A DNA stretch of 64,000 bases from Massilia sp. TS11 (GCF_022012445.1 NZ_JAKLTS010000013.1:56437-120436); one strand, 5' to 3'. Positions 36,244-46,014 are shown, numbered from the stretch's first letter. Translations and numbers: made by a program. Notes: generated by a model from the sequence alone, not told the origin.

Positions 36244-37476
36244 ATGAGCGATATTAAGAAAGTCGTCCTCGCCTATTCGGGCGGCCTGGACACCTCGGTC
36301 ATCCTGAAATGGCTGCAGGACCACTACCACTGCGAAATCGTCACCTTCACCGCCGACCTCGGCCAGGGCGAAGAGCTGGAGCCGGCGCGCGCCAAGGCCC
36401 TGAAGTTCGGCATCAAGCCGGACAACATCTACATCGACGACGTGCGCGAAGAATTCGTGCGCGACTTCGTCTACCCGATGTTCCGCGCCAACACCATCTA
36501 CGAAGGCGAATACCTGCTCGGCACCTCGATCGCGCGTCCGCTGATCGCCAAGCGCCTGATCGAGATCGCCAATGCGACCGGGGCCGACGCCATCTCGCAC
36601 GGCGCCACCGGCAAGGGCAATGACCAGGTGCGCTTCGAGCTCGGCGCCTACGCGCTGAAGCCGGACGTGAAGATCATCGCCCCCTGGCGCGAATGGGATC
36701 TGCTGAGCCGCGAGAAGCTGCTCGCCTATGCCGAAGACGCCGGCATCGAGATCGACATGAAGCACAAGAACGGCGGCGCGCCCTATTCGATGGACGCCAA
36801 CCTGCTGCACATTTCCTACGAAGGCCGGCACCTGGAGAACCCGGAAGCGGAAGCCGAGGAATCGATGTGGCGCTGGACCGTCAGCCCGGAAGCGGCGCCC
36901 GACGCGGCCGAATACCTGGACGTCGAATTCGAGCGCGGCGACATCGTCGCCCTCAATGGCCAGCGCATGAGCCCGGCCACGGTGCTGACCGAGCTGAACC
37001 GCCTGGGCGGCAAGCACGGCATCGGCCGCCTCGACCTGGTCGAGAACCGCTATGTCGGCATGAAGTCGCGCGGCTGCTATGAAACCCCAGGCGGCACCAT
37101 CATGCTCAAGGCCCACCGTGCGATCGAATCGATCACCCTCGACCGCGAAGTGGCGCACCTGAAGGACGACCTGATGCCGCGCTACGCCTCGCTGATTTAC
37201 AACGGCTACTGGTGGTCGCCCGAGCGCGTTGCCCTGCAGACCCTGATCGACCACACCCAGCTCAGCGTTAATGGCTGGGTTCGTCTGAAGCTGTACAAAG
37301 GCAATGTCATCGTCGTGGCCCGCGATTCGAAGAGCGATTCGCTGTTCGACAAGACCATCGCCACCTTCGACGAAGACGGCGGCGCCTACAACCAGGCCGA
37401 CGCCGGCGGCTTCATCAAGCTCAACGCCCTGCGCATGCGCATCGCCGCCAAGGCGCGCGCCGCACGCGGTAAATAA
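36244..37476 (+). CDS. argG: Argininosuccinate synthase
   Basis: This 410-residue class I enzyme joins citrulline and aspartate using ATP. The PP-loop ATP site is [13 protein letters not shown] (residues 9-21). [15 protein letters not shown] (about 119-133) binds citrulline/aspartate, and the conserved [15 protein letters not shown] region follows. AGAGGAAAT provides a strong ribosome site. argG and argF form an operon ending in a hairpin and a palindromic repeat pair. No ARG-box operator was recognised. Confidence 0.97.
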   Translation: MSDIKKVVLAYSGGLDTSVILKWLQDHYHCEIVTFTADLGQGEELEPARAKALKFGIKPDNIYIDDVREEFVRDFVYPMFRANTIYEGEYLLGTSIARPLIAKRLIEIANATGADAISHGATGKGNDQVRFELGAYALKPDVKIIAPWREWDLLSREKLLAYAEDAGIEIDMKHKNGGAPYSMDANLLHISYEGRHLENPEAEAEESMWRWTVSPEAAPDAAEYLDVEFERGDIVALNGQRMSPATVLTELNRLGGKHGIGRLDLVENRYVGMKSRGCYETPGGTIMLKAHRAIESITLDREVAHLKDDLMPRYASLIYNGYWWSPERVALQTLIDHTQLSVNGWVRLKLYKGNVIVVARDSKSDSLFDKTIATFDEDGGAYNQADAGGFIKLNALRMRIAAKARAARGK

Positions 37477-37493
37477 GCGCGGGTTTTCCGCGC
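37477..37493 (+). terminator. Short GC hairpin after argG
   Basis: GCGCGG (37477-37482) pairs with CCGCGC (37488-37493) around GTTTT, starting right after the TAA. Together with the long inverted repeat that follows, it should end the argFG transcript. There is no long T run. Confidence 0.55.
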
Positions 37494-37499
37494 CCGCCG

Positions 37500-37559
37500 A
37501 TCGGGGTCAGCCCCCGGTTTCTCCCGACGCCAAGTCGAGAAACCGGGGCTGACCCCGAT
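37500..37559. repeat. Diverged GGGGTCAG palindrome pair forming a long hairpin
   Basis: The left arm (37500-37523) and right arm (37537-37559) are reverse complements except for one extra C, with a 13-base loop. Each arm begins or ends with ATCGGGGTCAGCCCC or its complement. This is a relative of the GGGGTC-N-GACCCC repeat at three other sites, here altered to GGGGTCAGCCCC. It lies between argG and wspA. Confidence 0.8.
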
Positions 37560-37661
37560 TTGTATTGGCACCCAGGTTTCGTGGACACCAAGTTTGTTTT
37601 TTTGAGCAGGGCCGCGCCGGCGGTGCTACATTGACGGTGCGGAGTCTTCGGGAGCTCGTTC

Positions 37662-39473
37662 ATGCTGAACAACACCAGCGTCAAGCGCAAACTGTATGCC
37701 GGCTTCGGCCTCGTGATGGCGATCGCCGTCGGCCTGCTCGGCTTTGCCTATGTCAACGCCCAGCGTCTGGTCGCGGCCAGCGACCTGGACCGCCACACCC
37801 TCGAGGTGCTGGTCGAAGTCAACCGCATCACCAATGCCGTGCTGCAGATCCAGACCAGCACACGCGGCTTCATGCTGACCGGCGAGGAAAGCCTGGTCGA
37901 CCCGATCAATGAGGAAGAAAAAAACCTGGCCACCCTGATCGGCCATGTGCGCCGTCTGACGACCGACAATCCGGCCCAGCAGCAGCGCCTGACCCAGCTC
38001 GAACCGCTGGCCATAGGCTGGGTCAAGGACGTCATCAATCCCCTGATCATCAAGCGGCGCGAGATGAACAAGAAGCTCGGCGTGTCGCAGCAGGTGGCCT
38101 CGCGCGACGATGTGGTCAACGGCGCCGCCACCGTGGCCGCCATCCGTGGCCTGATCAATGACATGAATGGCGAGGAAAACCGCCTGCTCGGCCAGCGTTC
38201 GGCCGCGCGCGCCGAGGCCCAGCTGGCCCAGCAGACCCTGCTCGGCGCCGGCCTGATCCTGATGCTGCTGGCCGGGGTCGGCATGGCCATGCTGCTCGGG
38301 CGCGCCGTGGTGATGCCGGTCGACGCCCTGCTGCACGCCGTGCACCGGATCGGCGGCGGCGACGCCGGCGCCCGTGCGACCGTGCTGGCCAATGATGAAC
38401 TGGGCCAGGTCGCCACCGAATTCAACCGCATGGCCCAGAGCCTGCAGGACACGGCCGCGCGCGAAAAGGCCGCCAGCGACAGCCTGCGCAGCGCCGTCGA
38501 ACGCCTGCAGGCGGTGGTTGCGCGCGCCGCCCGCGGCGACCTGACCGGGCGGATCGACATCAGCGGCGAAGACGTCATCGGCCGCCTCGGCGAAGGGATC
38601 GACGCCATGGTGCGCAATCTGCGCCAGCTGATCCACGAAGTGCAGCAGGCCGGGATCCAGGTCACCACCTCGGCCACCGAAATCGCCGCCGCCGCCAAGC
38701 AGCAGGAGGCGACCGGCATGGAGCAGGCCCAGACCACGGTGGAAGTGCTGTCGACCACGCGCGAAATCTCGGCCAATACCTCGGAACTGCTGAAGGCGAT
38801 GGAACAGGCCACCGGCGTGGCCGACTACACGACGCGCGCCACCGCCGAGGCCCAGGCGAATCTGGGGCGGATGGACCTGGGCATGCAGAACATGGTCAGC
38901 GCGACCGATGCGATCTCGGGCAAGCTGGCGGCGCTGTCGGAAAAGGCGGCGAATATCAACAGCGTGCTGGTGACGATCACCAAGGTGGCCGACCAGACCA
39001 ATATCCTCTCGCTCAATGCCGCGATCGAGGCCGAAAAGGCCGGCGACGCCGGGCGCGGCTTTGCCGTGGTGGCGACCGAAATCCGCCGTCTGGCCGACCA
39101 GACCGCCGTCTCGACCTGGGACATCGAGCAGATGCTCAAGGAAATGCAGAGCGCCGTCTCGGCCAGCGTGATGGGCATGGACAAGTTTGCCGACGACATC
39201 CGCCGCAATGTCGGCGAAATGCGCCAGGTGGCCAGCCAGCTGTCGGGCGTGATCGACCAGGTGCAGAAGCTGCCGTCCCAGTTCGACCTGGTGCTGCAGG
39301 GCATGCAGTCGCAGGCCGTCGGCGCCCAGCAGATCACGGAAACCATGACCCAGTTGAACGATGCGACCCAACAGACGGTCGAATCCCTGAAGGCGACCAG
39401 CGAGGCCGTGCGCCAGCTGCAGTTCGCCGCCAATGGACTGCAAACCAGTGTGACCCATTTCGCCACCACCTGA
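37662..39473 (+). CDS. wspA: Wsp methyl-accepting chemotaxis protein
   Basis: This 603-residue receptor heads the Wsp operon. TM1 spans about 11-33. A helical periplasmic domain (about 40-190, CHASE3 or 4-helix type) precedes TM2 (192-213), a HAMP domain (about 213-265) and a second HAMP-like unit (about 283-325). The cytoplasmic hairpin tip is around 443-480 (VADQTNILSLNAAIEAEKAG). In Pseudomonas, WspA clusters in the membrane and responds to surface contact. Identity rests on receptor architecture plus the gene order that follows. Ribosome site GGGAG lies upstream. Transcription is presumably from the gap after the argG repeat, although no clear promoter is seen. Confidence 0.9.
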   Translation: MLNNTSVKRKLYAGFGLVMAIAVGLLGFAYVNAQRLVAASDLDRHTLEVLVEVNRITNAVLQIQTSTRGFMLTGEESLVDPINEEEKNLATLIGHVRRLTTDNPAQQQRLTQLEPLAIGWVKDVINPLIIKRREMNKKLGVSQQVASRDDVVNGAATVAAIRGLINDMNGEENRLLGQRSAARAEAQLAQQTLLGAGLILMLLAGVGMAMLLGRAVVMPVDALLHAVHRIGGGDAGARATVLANDELGQVATEFNRMAQSLQDTAAREKAASDSLRSAVERLQAVVARAARGDLTGRIDISGEDVIGRLGEGIDAMVRNLRQLIHEVQQAGIQVTTSATEIAAAAKQQEATGMEQAQTTVEVLSTTREISANTSELLKAMEQATGVADYTTRATAEAQANLGRMDLGMQNMVSATDAISGKLAALSEKAANINSVLVTITKVADQTNILSLNAAIEAEKAGDAGRGFAVVATEIRRLADQTAVSTWDIEQMLKEMQSAVSASVMGMDKFADDIRRNVGEMRQVASQLSGVIDQVQKLPSQFDLVLQGMQSQAVGAQQITETMTQLNDATQQTVESLKATSEAVRQLQFAANGLQTSVTHFATT

Positions 39474-39477
39474 TGCC

Positions 39478-39921
39478 ATGCGCGCCCTGGTGTTCCTGAT
39501 TGGGGGCGGGCGCTATGCCCTGGCCCTGAGCGCCCTGCGGCGCGTGCTGCCGGTGATGGCCCTGCAGCCGCTGCCGGCCGCCCCCGAGGGCGTGGCCGGG
39601 CTGATGAATCTGCATGGGGCGGTGGTGCCCGTGCTCGACCTCGAGCGCATGGCCGGCCTGCCGCCGGCCGCGCCCTGCTTCGATACGCGCATCCTGCTGG
39701 TCGACTATCCGGGCGCCGACGGCCGCCTGCATCTGCTCGGCCTGCGCGCGGCCCATGTGCTGGGCATCGAGGAGGTCGACGGCAGCGCCCCGGCCGGCGT
39801 GCAGGCGGCCGCCTTCCTCGGCCCGGTCACCCACGATGACAGCGGGCTGATCCATTGGATCGCCCTGCCCCAGCTGATCAGCCCGCAAGTGCAGGCGGCC
39901 CTGTTCGCGGAGGCCGCATGA
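39478..39921 (+). CDS. wspB: Wsp CheW-like coupling protein
   Basis: The 147-residue single CheW domain (LVFLIGGGRYALALSALRRVLP at the start; GLMNLHGAVVPVLDL in the middle) couples the receptor to the WspE kinase. It lies four bases after wspA and overlaps wspC by ATGA. Its position between receptor and methyltransferase is the standard wsp order and distinguishes it from a generic CheW. Confidence 0.88.
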   Translation: MRALVFLIGGGRYALALSALRRVLPVMALQPLPAAPEGVAGLMNLHGAVVPVLDLERMAGLPPAAPCFDTRILLVDYPGADGRLHLLGLRAAHVLGIEEVDGSAPAGVQAAAFLGPVTHDDSGLIHWIALPQLISPQVQAALFAEAA

Positions 39922-41111
39922 ATCTGCAGGCCCTGCTGCGCGCGCATGCCGGCCTCGATCTGGACGAGGCCGATCTCGAGCGCGCGCTGCGCCAGCGCAT
40001 GCAGCTGCTCGGCCTGAGCGAGCGCGCCGACTACCTGGCCGGCCTGGCCGGGGCCGAGCTGCAGGCCCTGCTCGAACTGGTGGTGGTGCCCGAGTCCTGG
40101 CTGTTCCGCGATCCGGGCGCGTTTGCGCTGCTGGTGCGCCACGTCCAGCAACACGCGGGGCCGGCGCGCCGCCTGCGCCTGCTGAGCCTGCCCTGCGCGA
40201 ATGGCGAAGAGCCGTATTCGATGGCCATGGCCCTGGTCGACGCGGGCGTGCCGCCGGCCTGGTTCAGCATCGAGGGCGTCGATCTGTCACAGGAGGCGAT
40301 CGCGCGTGCGCGGCGCGCCGTGTTCCCTGCCTATGCCTTCCGCGGCGGCGACGCCGGCCTGCGCGCGCGCCATTTCGCCGAAGTGGCGGGCGGCTACCAG
40401 CTGGCGCCGCAGATCGCCAGTCTCGTCAATTTCCGCCAGGGCAATGTGCTGAACCTGCACAGCGACGTCCCGTATGACGTGATCTTCTGCCGCAATATGC
40501 TGATTTATTTCGACGGCGCCAGCACCGCCGCCGCGCTCAGCCGCCTGAGCGCCCTGCTCACGCCCGATGGCCTGCTGTTCGTCGGCCATGCCGAGCTGCC
40601 GGCCCTGGTGCGAGCCGGGTTCCAGGCCGTGGCCGAGCGCGCCAGTTTCGCCGTGCGCAAGGGCGGTCCGGCCCCGCTGCCGCCGGCCCCGCCGCCGGCG
40701 CCGCTGGCCACACCAGCGCCGGTGCCGCGTCCGGCGCCCGCGCTGGCTACGCCGCTGGCCAGCCCGCCCGTCCCCCATGCGGCCGGAGTGCGCCTGCACC
40801 AGGCCCACGACTGCCTGCAGCGCGGCCAGCTGGCCGCCGCCCAGGCCGTGTGCGAAGCGGTGCTGGCCGACGCGCCCGACACGGCCGATGCCCATTTCCT
40901 GCTCGGCCTGGTCGCCGACGGCCGCGCCGACCGCAACGCCGCCGAGCAGCACTGGCGCGCCTGCCTGTATCTGGAGCCGGCCCACTACGAGGCCCTGTGC
41001 CATCTGGCCCTGCTGGCCAGCCGGCGCGGCGACGCCAGCGCCGCCGCGGCCTGGCAGCGCCGCGCCACCCGCGTGTATGCGCGCAGCCACAGCGGCGGAG
41101 GACGGGCATGA
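39918..41111 (+). CDS. wspC: Wsp CheR-type receptor methyltransferase with TPR tail
   Basis: This 397-residue protein has an N-terminal CheR helical domain, a SAM-binding Rossmann fold (LLSLPCANGEEPYSMAM, about residues 76-92), and the family motifs DVIFCRNMLIYFD and GLLFVGHAE. A Pro/Ala-rich linker (about 250-290) leads to two TPR repeats, as in WspC and other CheR-TPR fusions. It methylates WspA glutamates and keeps the system adapted. The start overlaps wspB and the end overlaps wspD, each by ATGA. Confidence 0.92.
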   Translation: MNLQALLRAHAGLDLDEADLERALRQRMQLLGLSERADYLAGLAGAELQALLELVVVPESWLFRDPGAFALLVRHVQQHAGPARRLRLLSLPCANGEEPYSMAMALVDAGVPPAWFSIEGVDLSQEAIARARRAVFPAYAFRGGDAGLRARHFAEVAGGYQLAPQIASLVNFRQGNVLNLHSDVPYDVIFCRNMLIYFDGASTAAALSRLSALLTPDGLLFVGHAELPALVRAGFQAVAERASFAVRKGGPAPLPPAPPPAPLATPAPVPRPAPALATPLASPPVPHAAGVRLHQAHDCLQRGQLAAAQAVCEAVLADAPDTADAHFLLGLVADGRADRNAAEQHWRACLYLEPAHYEALCHLALLASRRGDASAAAAWQRRATRVYARSHSGGGRA

Positions 41112-41755
41112 GTACCCCGTGCTGGCAAACGGTCGGCGTGCGCGGCGACCATTCCTGCCCCGAGCTGCCCCAGTACGGGCACTGCCAGTACTGCCCGCGC
41201 TTTGCCGAGGGCGCGCGCGCCAGCCTGCGCCGCCCGGTCGACGGCGCCTATCTGGCCGCCGCAGCAGCCGAGGCCGCCACGGCGCTGGCGCCGACCGAAC
41301 ATGCGAGCGCCAGCCTGCTGGTCTTCCGGGTCGGCCCCGAATGGCTGGGCCTGGACCCGCTGCGCGTGCGCGCCGTGCTGCCCACGGCGACACCGCAGCG
41401 CCTGCCGCACCGGCGCACGCGCGGCCTGCTCGGCGTCGTGCATGGCGACGGCCTGCTGCACCCGGCCGTGTCGCTGGCCGAACTGCTCGGCAGCGGCAGC
41501 GGCAGCGCGCGCCCAGGCCGGCACGCCTTTGCGCGCCTGCTGCTGGTCGACGCCGACGGCCTCGACCTGGCCCTGCCGGTCGACGAGGTCGACGGCCTGC
41601 TGCGCTATGCGCCGGCGCGCGTGCAGCCGGTGCCGGCCACCGTCGGACATGGCCTGGCACCGCTGCTGGACGGCCTGGTGGCCGATGGCGCGCGCCATAT
41701 CGGCCGCTTCGACAGCGCGGCCCTGATGCGCCAGTTGCGGGAGCTGCTGCGATGA
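41108..41755 (+). CDS. wspD: Second Wsp CheW-like protein with N-terminal Cys cluster
   Basis: This 215-residue CheW protein has an N-terminal extension with cysteines in HSCPELPQYGHCQYCPRF (residues about 15-32), a CxxC pattern typical of WspD that suggests metal binding. The CheW domain follows (LLVFRVGPEWLGLDPLRVRAVLP; PAVSLAELL). It serves as the second coupling protein of the operon. It overlaps wspC and wspE by ATGA. The role of the Cys cluster is unknown. Confidence 0.88.
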   Translation: MSTPCWQTVGVRGDHSCPELPQYGHCQYCPRFAEGARASLRRPVDGAYLAAAAAEAATALAPTEHASASLLVFRVGPEWLGLDPLRVRAVLPTATPQRLPHRRTRGLLGVVHGDGLLHPAVSLAELLGSGSGSARPGRHAFARLLLVDADGLDLALPVDEVDGLLRYAPARVQPVPATVGHGLAPLLDGLVADGARHIGRFDSAALMRQLRELLR

Positions 41756-43950
41756 GCCCGGTGCACGGCGGCGAACTCGGCCAGCTATCGATGCTGGAGC
41801 TGTTCCGCATGGAGGCGGAGGCCCAGGCGCGCACCCTGACCGAAGGCCTGCTGCGCCTCGAACAGGGCGCGCCCGGCCAGGAGCTGCTGGCCAGCCTGAT
41901 GCGCGCGGCCCACTCGATAAAGGGCGCCGCCGCCATCGTCGGGCGCGATCTGGCCGTGCAGATCGCGCACGCGCTCGAAGACGCCTTCGTCGCCGCCCAG
42001 CAGGGCCGGGTCGCGCTCGGCGCCGGCGCCATCGATGTGCTGCTGGCCGGGGTCGACCTGCTGCGCCAGTGCGCCCAGCACGACGAGGCCGGGCTGGCCG
42101 CCTGGCTCGGCGCCCAGGGCGCGGCCCTGGCCGACGCGCTGCAGGGCCTGCACCAGCTGGCGCGCGGCGATCTGCCGGCCGCGGCGCCGGCGCGGCCGGC
42201 CCCGAGCGCCACCCCGGCCCCGACCCCGGCCGCCGCCACCCGCGCCGCGCCCGACCGTCTGCTGGCCCTGGCCGGACAGGCGCGCATCCAGGCCCACCAG
42301 TTCACCCCGCTGCTGCAGGACCTGCAGCGCCTCAAGCGCCAGCAGCGCACGCTCGACCAGGCGCTCGACCAGCTGCTGGCCAGCGCCGGCGAGCGCGCCG
42401 ACAGCGCCCTGCTGGCCCAGGTCAGCCTGGCCATGCAGGCCGCCCTGGCCGTGCGCCAGGGGCTGCCGGCCGCGCTGGCCGAGGCCGAACAGCTCGAACG
42501 GCGCCAGCAGCGCCTGGCCGGGCAATGGATGGACGAGGTGCTGCGCCTGCGCATGCGCCGCTTCGGCGACGGCGTGCACGCGCTGCCGCGCATGGTGCGC
42601 GACCTCGGCCGCCAGCTCGGCAAGAATGTGCGCCTGAGCATCAGCGGCGAGGCCACGCCGGTCGACCGCGACATGCTGCGCGCGATCGACAGCGTGCTCA
42701 GCCAGCTGCTGCGGAATGCCGTCGACCATGGCATGGAAACGCCCGAGCAGCGCCGCGCGGCCGGCAAGCCCGAGCTCGGCGAGATCCGCCTGAGCGCCAG
42801 CCACCGCGGCGGCATGCTGGTGATCGAGCTGGCCGACGATGGCTGCGGGGTCGACCAGGCGCGCGTGCGCGAGCGCGTGCTCGAACGCAAGCTGGCCACC
42901 GCCGCCATGGCCGCCCAGATGTCGGACAGCGAGCTGCTCGACTTCCTGTTCCTGCCCGCCTTCAGCCTGCGCGACACGGCCACGGCCGTGTCCGGGCGCG
43001 GTGTCGGCCTCGACCTCGTGCAGCAGGCCGTGCGCGCCCTGCAGGGCAGCATCGCGCTGCACACGGCGCCCGGCCAGGGCCTGCTGGTGCGCCTGACCCT
43101 GCCGCTGACCCAGTCGCTGCTGCGCGCCCTGGTGGTGCGCATCGCCGGCGACCTGTACGCGCTGCCGCTGGCCAAGGTCGAACGCGTGCTCGAGCTCGGA
43201 CCGGAGGCGATCCGCACGCTCGAAGGCAAGCAGTACATCGCGCATGGCACGGCGGCCGTGGCCCTGGTACCGGCCGCGCCGCTGCTGGGCCTGGGCGCGG
43301 CCGCCGCCGGCGAGCGCGTCACCGCCCTGCTGCTCGGCCAGGGCGAGCGCCAGGTGGCGCTGGTGGTCGACGCCGTCGTCGGCGAGCGCAATCTGGTCGT
43401 GCAGCCGCTCGAACCGGCGTTTGGCAAACTGCGCGACGTGGCCGCCGGCGCCCTGCTCGAGGACGGCGCCTCGCTGCTGATCCTCGACGTGGCCGACCTG
43501 CTCGCCTCGCTGGCGCGCCTGCTCGACGCCGGCAGCCTGGCGCCGCTGGCCGGGCCGCCGCCCGAAGGCGGGGCGCGCCGCATCCTGGTGGTCGACGATT
43601 CGCTGACGGTGCGCGAGACCGAACGCCAGCTGCTGCAGGCGCGCGGCTACCTGGTCGACACCGCGGTCGATGGCATCGACGGCTGGAACCGCCTGCGCGA
43701 GGGCCAGTTCGACCTGCTGATCACCGACATCGACATGCCGCGCATGGACGGCATCGCCCTCGTCACCCAGGTACGCGCCGACGCCCGCCTGGCGCGCCTG
43801 CCGGTGATGGTGGTGTCCTACAAGGACCGCGGCGACGACCGCGCGCGCGGCCTGGCTGCCGGCGCCGACTACTACCTGACCAAGGGCAGCTTCCACGACA
43901 CCAGCCTGCTCGACGCCGTGCAGGACCTGATCGGCGAGGCCCGCATATGA
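41752..43950 (+). CDS. wspE: Wsp hybrid CheA histidine kinase/response regulator
   Basis: The 732-residue protein has an HPt domain with phospho-His54 (RAAHSIKGAAA), a Pro/Ala linker (about 141-167), a dimerisation region, a kinase N-box (LLRNAVDHGMET, 319-330) and G-boxes (ADDGCGVD; GRGVGLDLV, 416-423). The CheW-like regulatory domain spans about 445-590, and the C-terminal receiver has acidic pair D615/D616 and phospho-acceptor D659 (LITDIDMPRMDG). In the known pathway WspE phosphorylates WspR and WspF. All catalytic residues look intact. Confidence 0.93.
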   Translation: MSPVHGGELGQLSMLELFRMEAEAQARTLTEGLLRLEQGAPGQELLASLMRAAHSIKGAAAIVGRDLAVQIAHALEDAFVAAQQGRVALGAGAIDVLLAGVDLLRQCAQHDEAGLAAWLGAQGAALADALQGLHQLARGDLPAAAPARPAPSATPAPTPAAATRAAPDRLLALAGQARIQAHQFTPLLQDLQRLKRQQRTLDQALDQLLASAGERADSALLAQVSLAMQAALAVRQGLPAALAEAEQLERRQQRLAGQWMDEVLRLRMRRFGDGVHALPRMVRDLGRQLGKNVRLSISGEATPVDRDMLRAIDSVLSQLLRNAVDHGMETPEQRRAAGKPELGEIRLSASHRGGMLVIELADDGCGVDQARVRERVLERKLATAAMAAQMSDSELLDFLFLPAFSLRDTATAVSGRGVGLDLVQQAVRALQGSIALHTAPGQGLLVRLTLPLTQSLLRALVVRIAGDLYALPLAKVERVLELGPEAIRTLEGKQYIAHGTAAVALVPAAPLLGLGAAAAGERVTALLLGQGERQVALVVDAVVGERNLVVQPLEPAFGKLRDVAAGALLEDGASLLILDVADLLASLARLLDAGSLAPLAGPPPEGGARRILVVDDSLTVRETERQLLQARGYLVDTAVDGIDGWNRLREGQFDLLITDIDMPRMDGIALVTQVRADARLARLPVMVVSYKDRGDDRARGLAAGADYYLTKGSFHDTSLLDAVQDLIGEARI

Positions 43951-44960
43951 GAATCGGCATCGTCAACGACCGTCCGATGGCCGCCGAGGCCCTGCGCCGC
44001 GTGATCGCCGCCACCGCCGACCACCAGGTCCACTGGATCGCGCGCAGCGGCGAAGAAGCGCTGCGCCTGTGCCTGAGCCAGCGCCCCGACCTGGTGCTGA
44101 TGGACCTGGTCATGCCCGGCATCGACGGGGTCGAGGCGACGCGCCAGATCATGGCCCAGGCGCCGTGCGCGATCCTGATCGTGACCAGCAATCCGCAGGA
44201 CCAGGTCGGCCAGGTGTTCCGCGCGCTCGGCGCCGGCGCCCTCGATGTGACGGCCACGCCGGTGCTGGCCGGCGCGCCCGGCGGCGAGGCGGCCCTGCTG
44301 GCCAAGATCCGCACGATCGGCAAACTGGTCAAGGCGGCGGCGCCGGCCCGTGCCCCGCTGCCGAGCCGCGCGCCGACTGCGCCGCCGAGCGTGCCGCCCC
44401 ATCTGCTGGCAGTCGGCGCCTCCACCGGCGGACCGCTGGCGGTGGCGCGCCTGCTGGCCGGCTGGACCCTGCCGGCCAGCGCCTGCGCCGTCGTGGTCCA
44501 GCATATCGACGCCCACTTCGCCGACCTGTTCGCCAAGTGGCTGGGCGAACAGATCAGCAGCCCGGTGATCGTGATCGAGCACGACAGCCTGCCGCGCGCC
44601 GGCCACGTCCACATCGCCCGCACCAATGACCATCTGGTGCTCGACGGGCGCTGCCACTTCGGCTACACGGTCGAGCCGCGCGACTATCCGTTCCGGCCCT
44701 CGGTCGATGTGTTCTTCCAGTCGGTGGCGCGGCATTGGCCGGGCGCCGTCACCGCCGCCGTGCTGACCGGCATGGGACGCGACGGCGCGGCCGGCCTGCT
44801 GGCCCTGCGCACGGCCGGCCACACGACCCTGGCCCAGGACCAGGCCAGCAGCGCCGTGTTCGGCATGCCGCGCGCGGCCCAGGATGTGGGCGCGGCTCAA
44901 CATGTGTTGCCAATTGAATCCATGAGTCAGCTTATCCGCGCTAGAATGGATCTGTTCTAA
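43947..44960 (+). CDS. wspF: Wsp CheB-type methylesterase
   Basis: The 337-residue protein has an N-terminal receiver domain (phospho-acceptor D53 in VLMDLVMPGIDG), a Pro/Ala linker (about 130-150) and the CheB methylesterase domain with triad Ser159 (GASTGGP), His186 (VQHIDAHF) and Asp279 (GMGRDG). It demethylates WspA and dampens signalling; in Pseudomonas its loss gives wrinkly, high c-di-GMP colonies. It overlaps wspE by ATGA. wspR begins seven bases after its stop. Confidence 0.93.
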   Translation: MRIGIVNDRPMAAEALRRVIAATADHQVHWIARSGEEALRLCLSQRPDLVLMDLVMPGIDGVEATRQIMAQAPCAILIVTSNPQDQVGQVFRALGAGALDVTATPVLAGAPGGEAALLAKIRTIGKLVKAAAPARAPLPSRAPTAPPSVPPHLLAVGASTGGPLAVARLLAGWTLPASACAVVVQHIDAHFADLFAKWLGEQISSPVIVIEHDSLPRAGHVHIARTNDHLVLDGRCHFGYTVEPRDYPFRPSVDVFFQSVARHWPGAVTAAVLTGMGRDGAAGLLALRTAGHTTLAQDQASSAVFGMPRAAQDVGAAQHVLPIESMSQLIRARMDLF

Positions 44961-44967
44961 ATCCAGC

Positions 44968-46014
44968 GTGCATGCTCTCATGCCCCCCTTGAGCCAATTG
45001 GAAGCAACTGTCGGTCACACCCTGCACAGCCTGCAAACCCAGCCACGCCGCGCCACCGTGCTGCTGGTCGACGACCAGCTGATCATCGTCGAGGCCGTGC
45101 GCCGCCTGCTCGAAGGCGAGCCCGACATCGTATTCCACTACGAGACCGATGGCGGGCGCGCCGCCGCCACCGCCGCGCGCCTGCAGCCGACCGTGATCCT
45201 GCAGGACCTGGTGATGCCGAACGCCGACGGACTGGCCCTGATCCAGGCCTACCGCGCCCAGGCCGCCACCGAGGCCACGCCGATCATCGTGCTGTCGGCC
45301 AAGGACGACGCGGCGATCAAGGCCCACAGCTTCGCCGCCGGCGCCAACGACTATGTGGTCAAGCTGCCCGACCGGCTCGAACTGCTGGCGCGCCTGCGCT
45401 ACCACTCGCAGGCCTATCAGCACCGCCTGCAGCGCGACGAGGCCTTCCGCTTCCTGCGCGAGAGCCAGCAGAAACTGGCCGAGGCGAATATCGAACTGCA
45501 CAAGCTGGCCGCGCTCGACGGCCTGACCGGCATCGCCAACCGGCGCCGTTTCGACGAGGCCCTGCGCAGCGAATGGGCGCGCGCCGCGCGCGAGCAGCAA
45601 CCGCTGTCGCTGCTGCTGTGCGATGTCGACTGCTTCAAGGCCTATAACGACCACTACGGCCATCCGGCCGGCGACATGGTGTTGAAGAAGGTGGCGGCGA
45701 TTCTGACCGAGCACCTGAAGCGCCCGGCCGATCTGGCGGCGCGCTATGGCGGCGAAGAGTTTGCGATTCTGCTGCCCGACACCCACAACCCGGGCGCGCT
45801 GACGGTGGCCGAATCCTGCCGCGCCCATCTGGCCAGCCTGCGCATGGAGCATGCCAGCGCCAGCCACGGCCGCTATGTCACGCTGTCGATCGGCGTGGCC
45901 ACCTTCCTGCCCTCGCCCGCCTACACGCCCGAGATGCTGGTCGAAGCGGCCGACCAGGCCCTGTACCAGGCCAAGCAGGCCGGGCGCAATCGCGTGCTGA
46001 GCGCCCCGATTTAA
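44968..46014 (+). CDS. wspR: Wsp response regulator diguanylate cyclase
   Basis: The 348-residue protein has a receiver domain with phospho-acceptor D80 (VILQDLVMPNADG), a helical stalk (QRDEAFRFLRESQQKL) and a GGDEF domain with an intact active site RYGGEEF (261-265). The inhibitory I-site RPAD (252-255) sits five residues upstream, so c-di-GMP synthesis with product feedback is predicted. Sequence motifs closely follow Pseudomonas WspR. The start is GTG at 44968 (giving an MH- N-terminus as in Pseudomonas) or ATG at 44980; neither has a good ribosome site. Its stop overlaps that of convergent murB. Confidence 0.94.
   Translation: MHALMPPLSQLEATVGHTLHSLQTQPRRATVLLVDDQLIIVEAVRRLLEGEPDIVFHYETDGGRAAATAARLQPTVILQDLVMPNADGLALIQAYRAQAATEATPIIVLSAKDDAAIKAHSFAAGANDYVVKLPDRLELLARLRYHSQAYQHRLQRDEAFRFLRESQQKLAEANIELHKLAALDGLTGIANRRRFDEALRSEWARAAREQQPLSLLLCDVDCFKAYNDHYGHPAGDMVLKKVAAILTEHLKRPADLAARYGGEEFAILLPDTHNPGALTVAESCRAHLASLRMEHASASHGRYVTLSIGVATFLPSPAYTPEMLVEAADQALYQAKQAGRNRVLSAPI

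Noticed and set aside
37566..37582. Sigma-54-like site TGGCAC-N5-TTTC before wspA
   Set aside because: The invariant GC of the -12 element is missing (TC), and no enhancer-binding protein context is visible.
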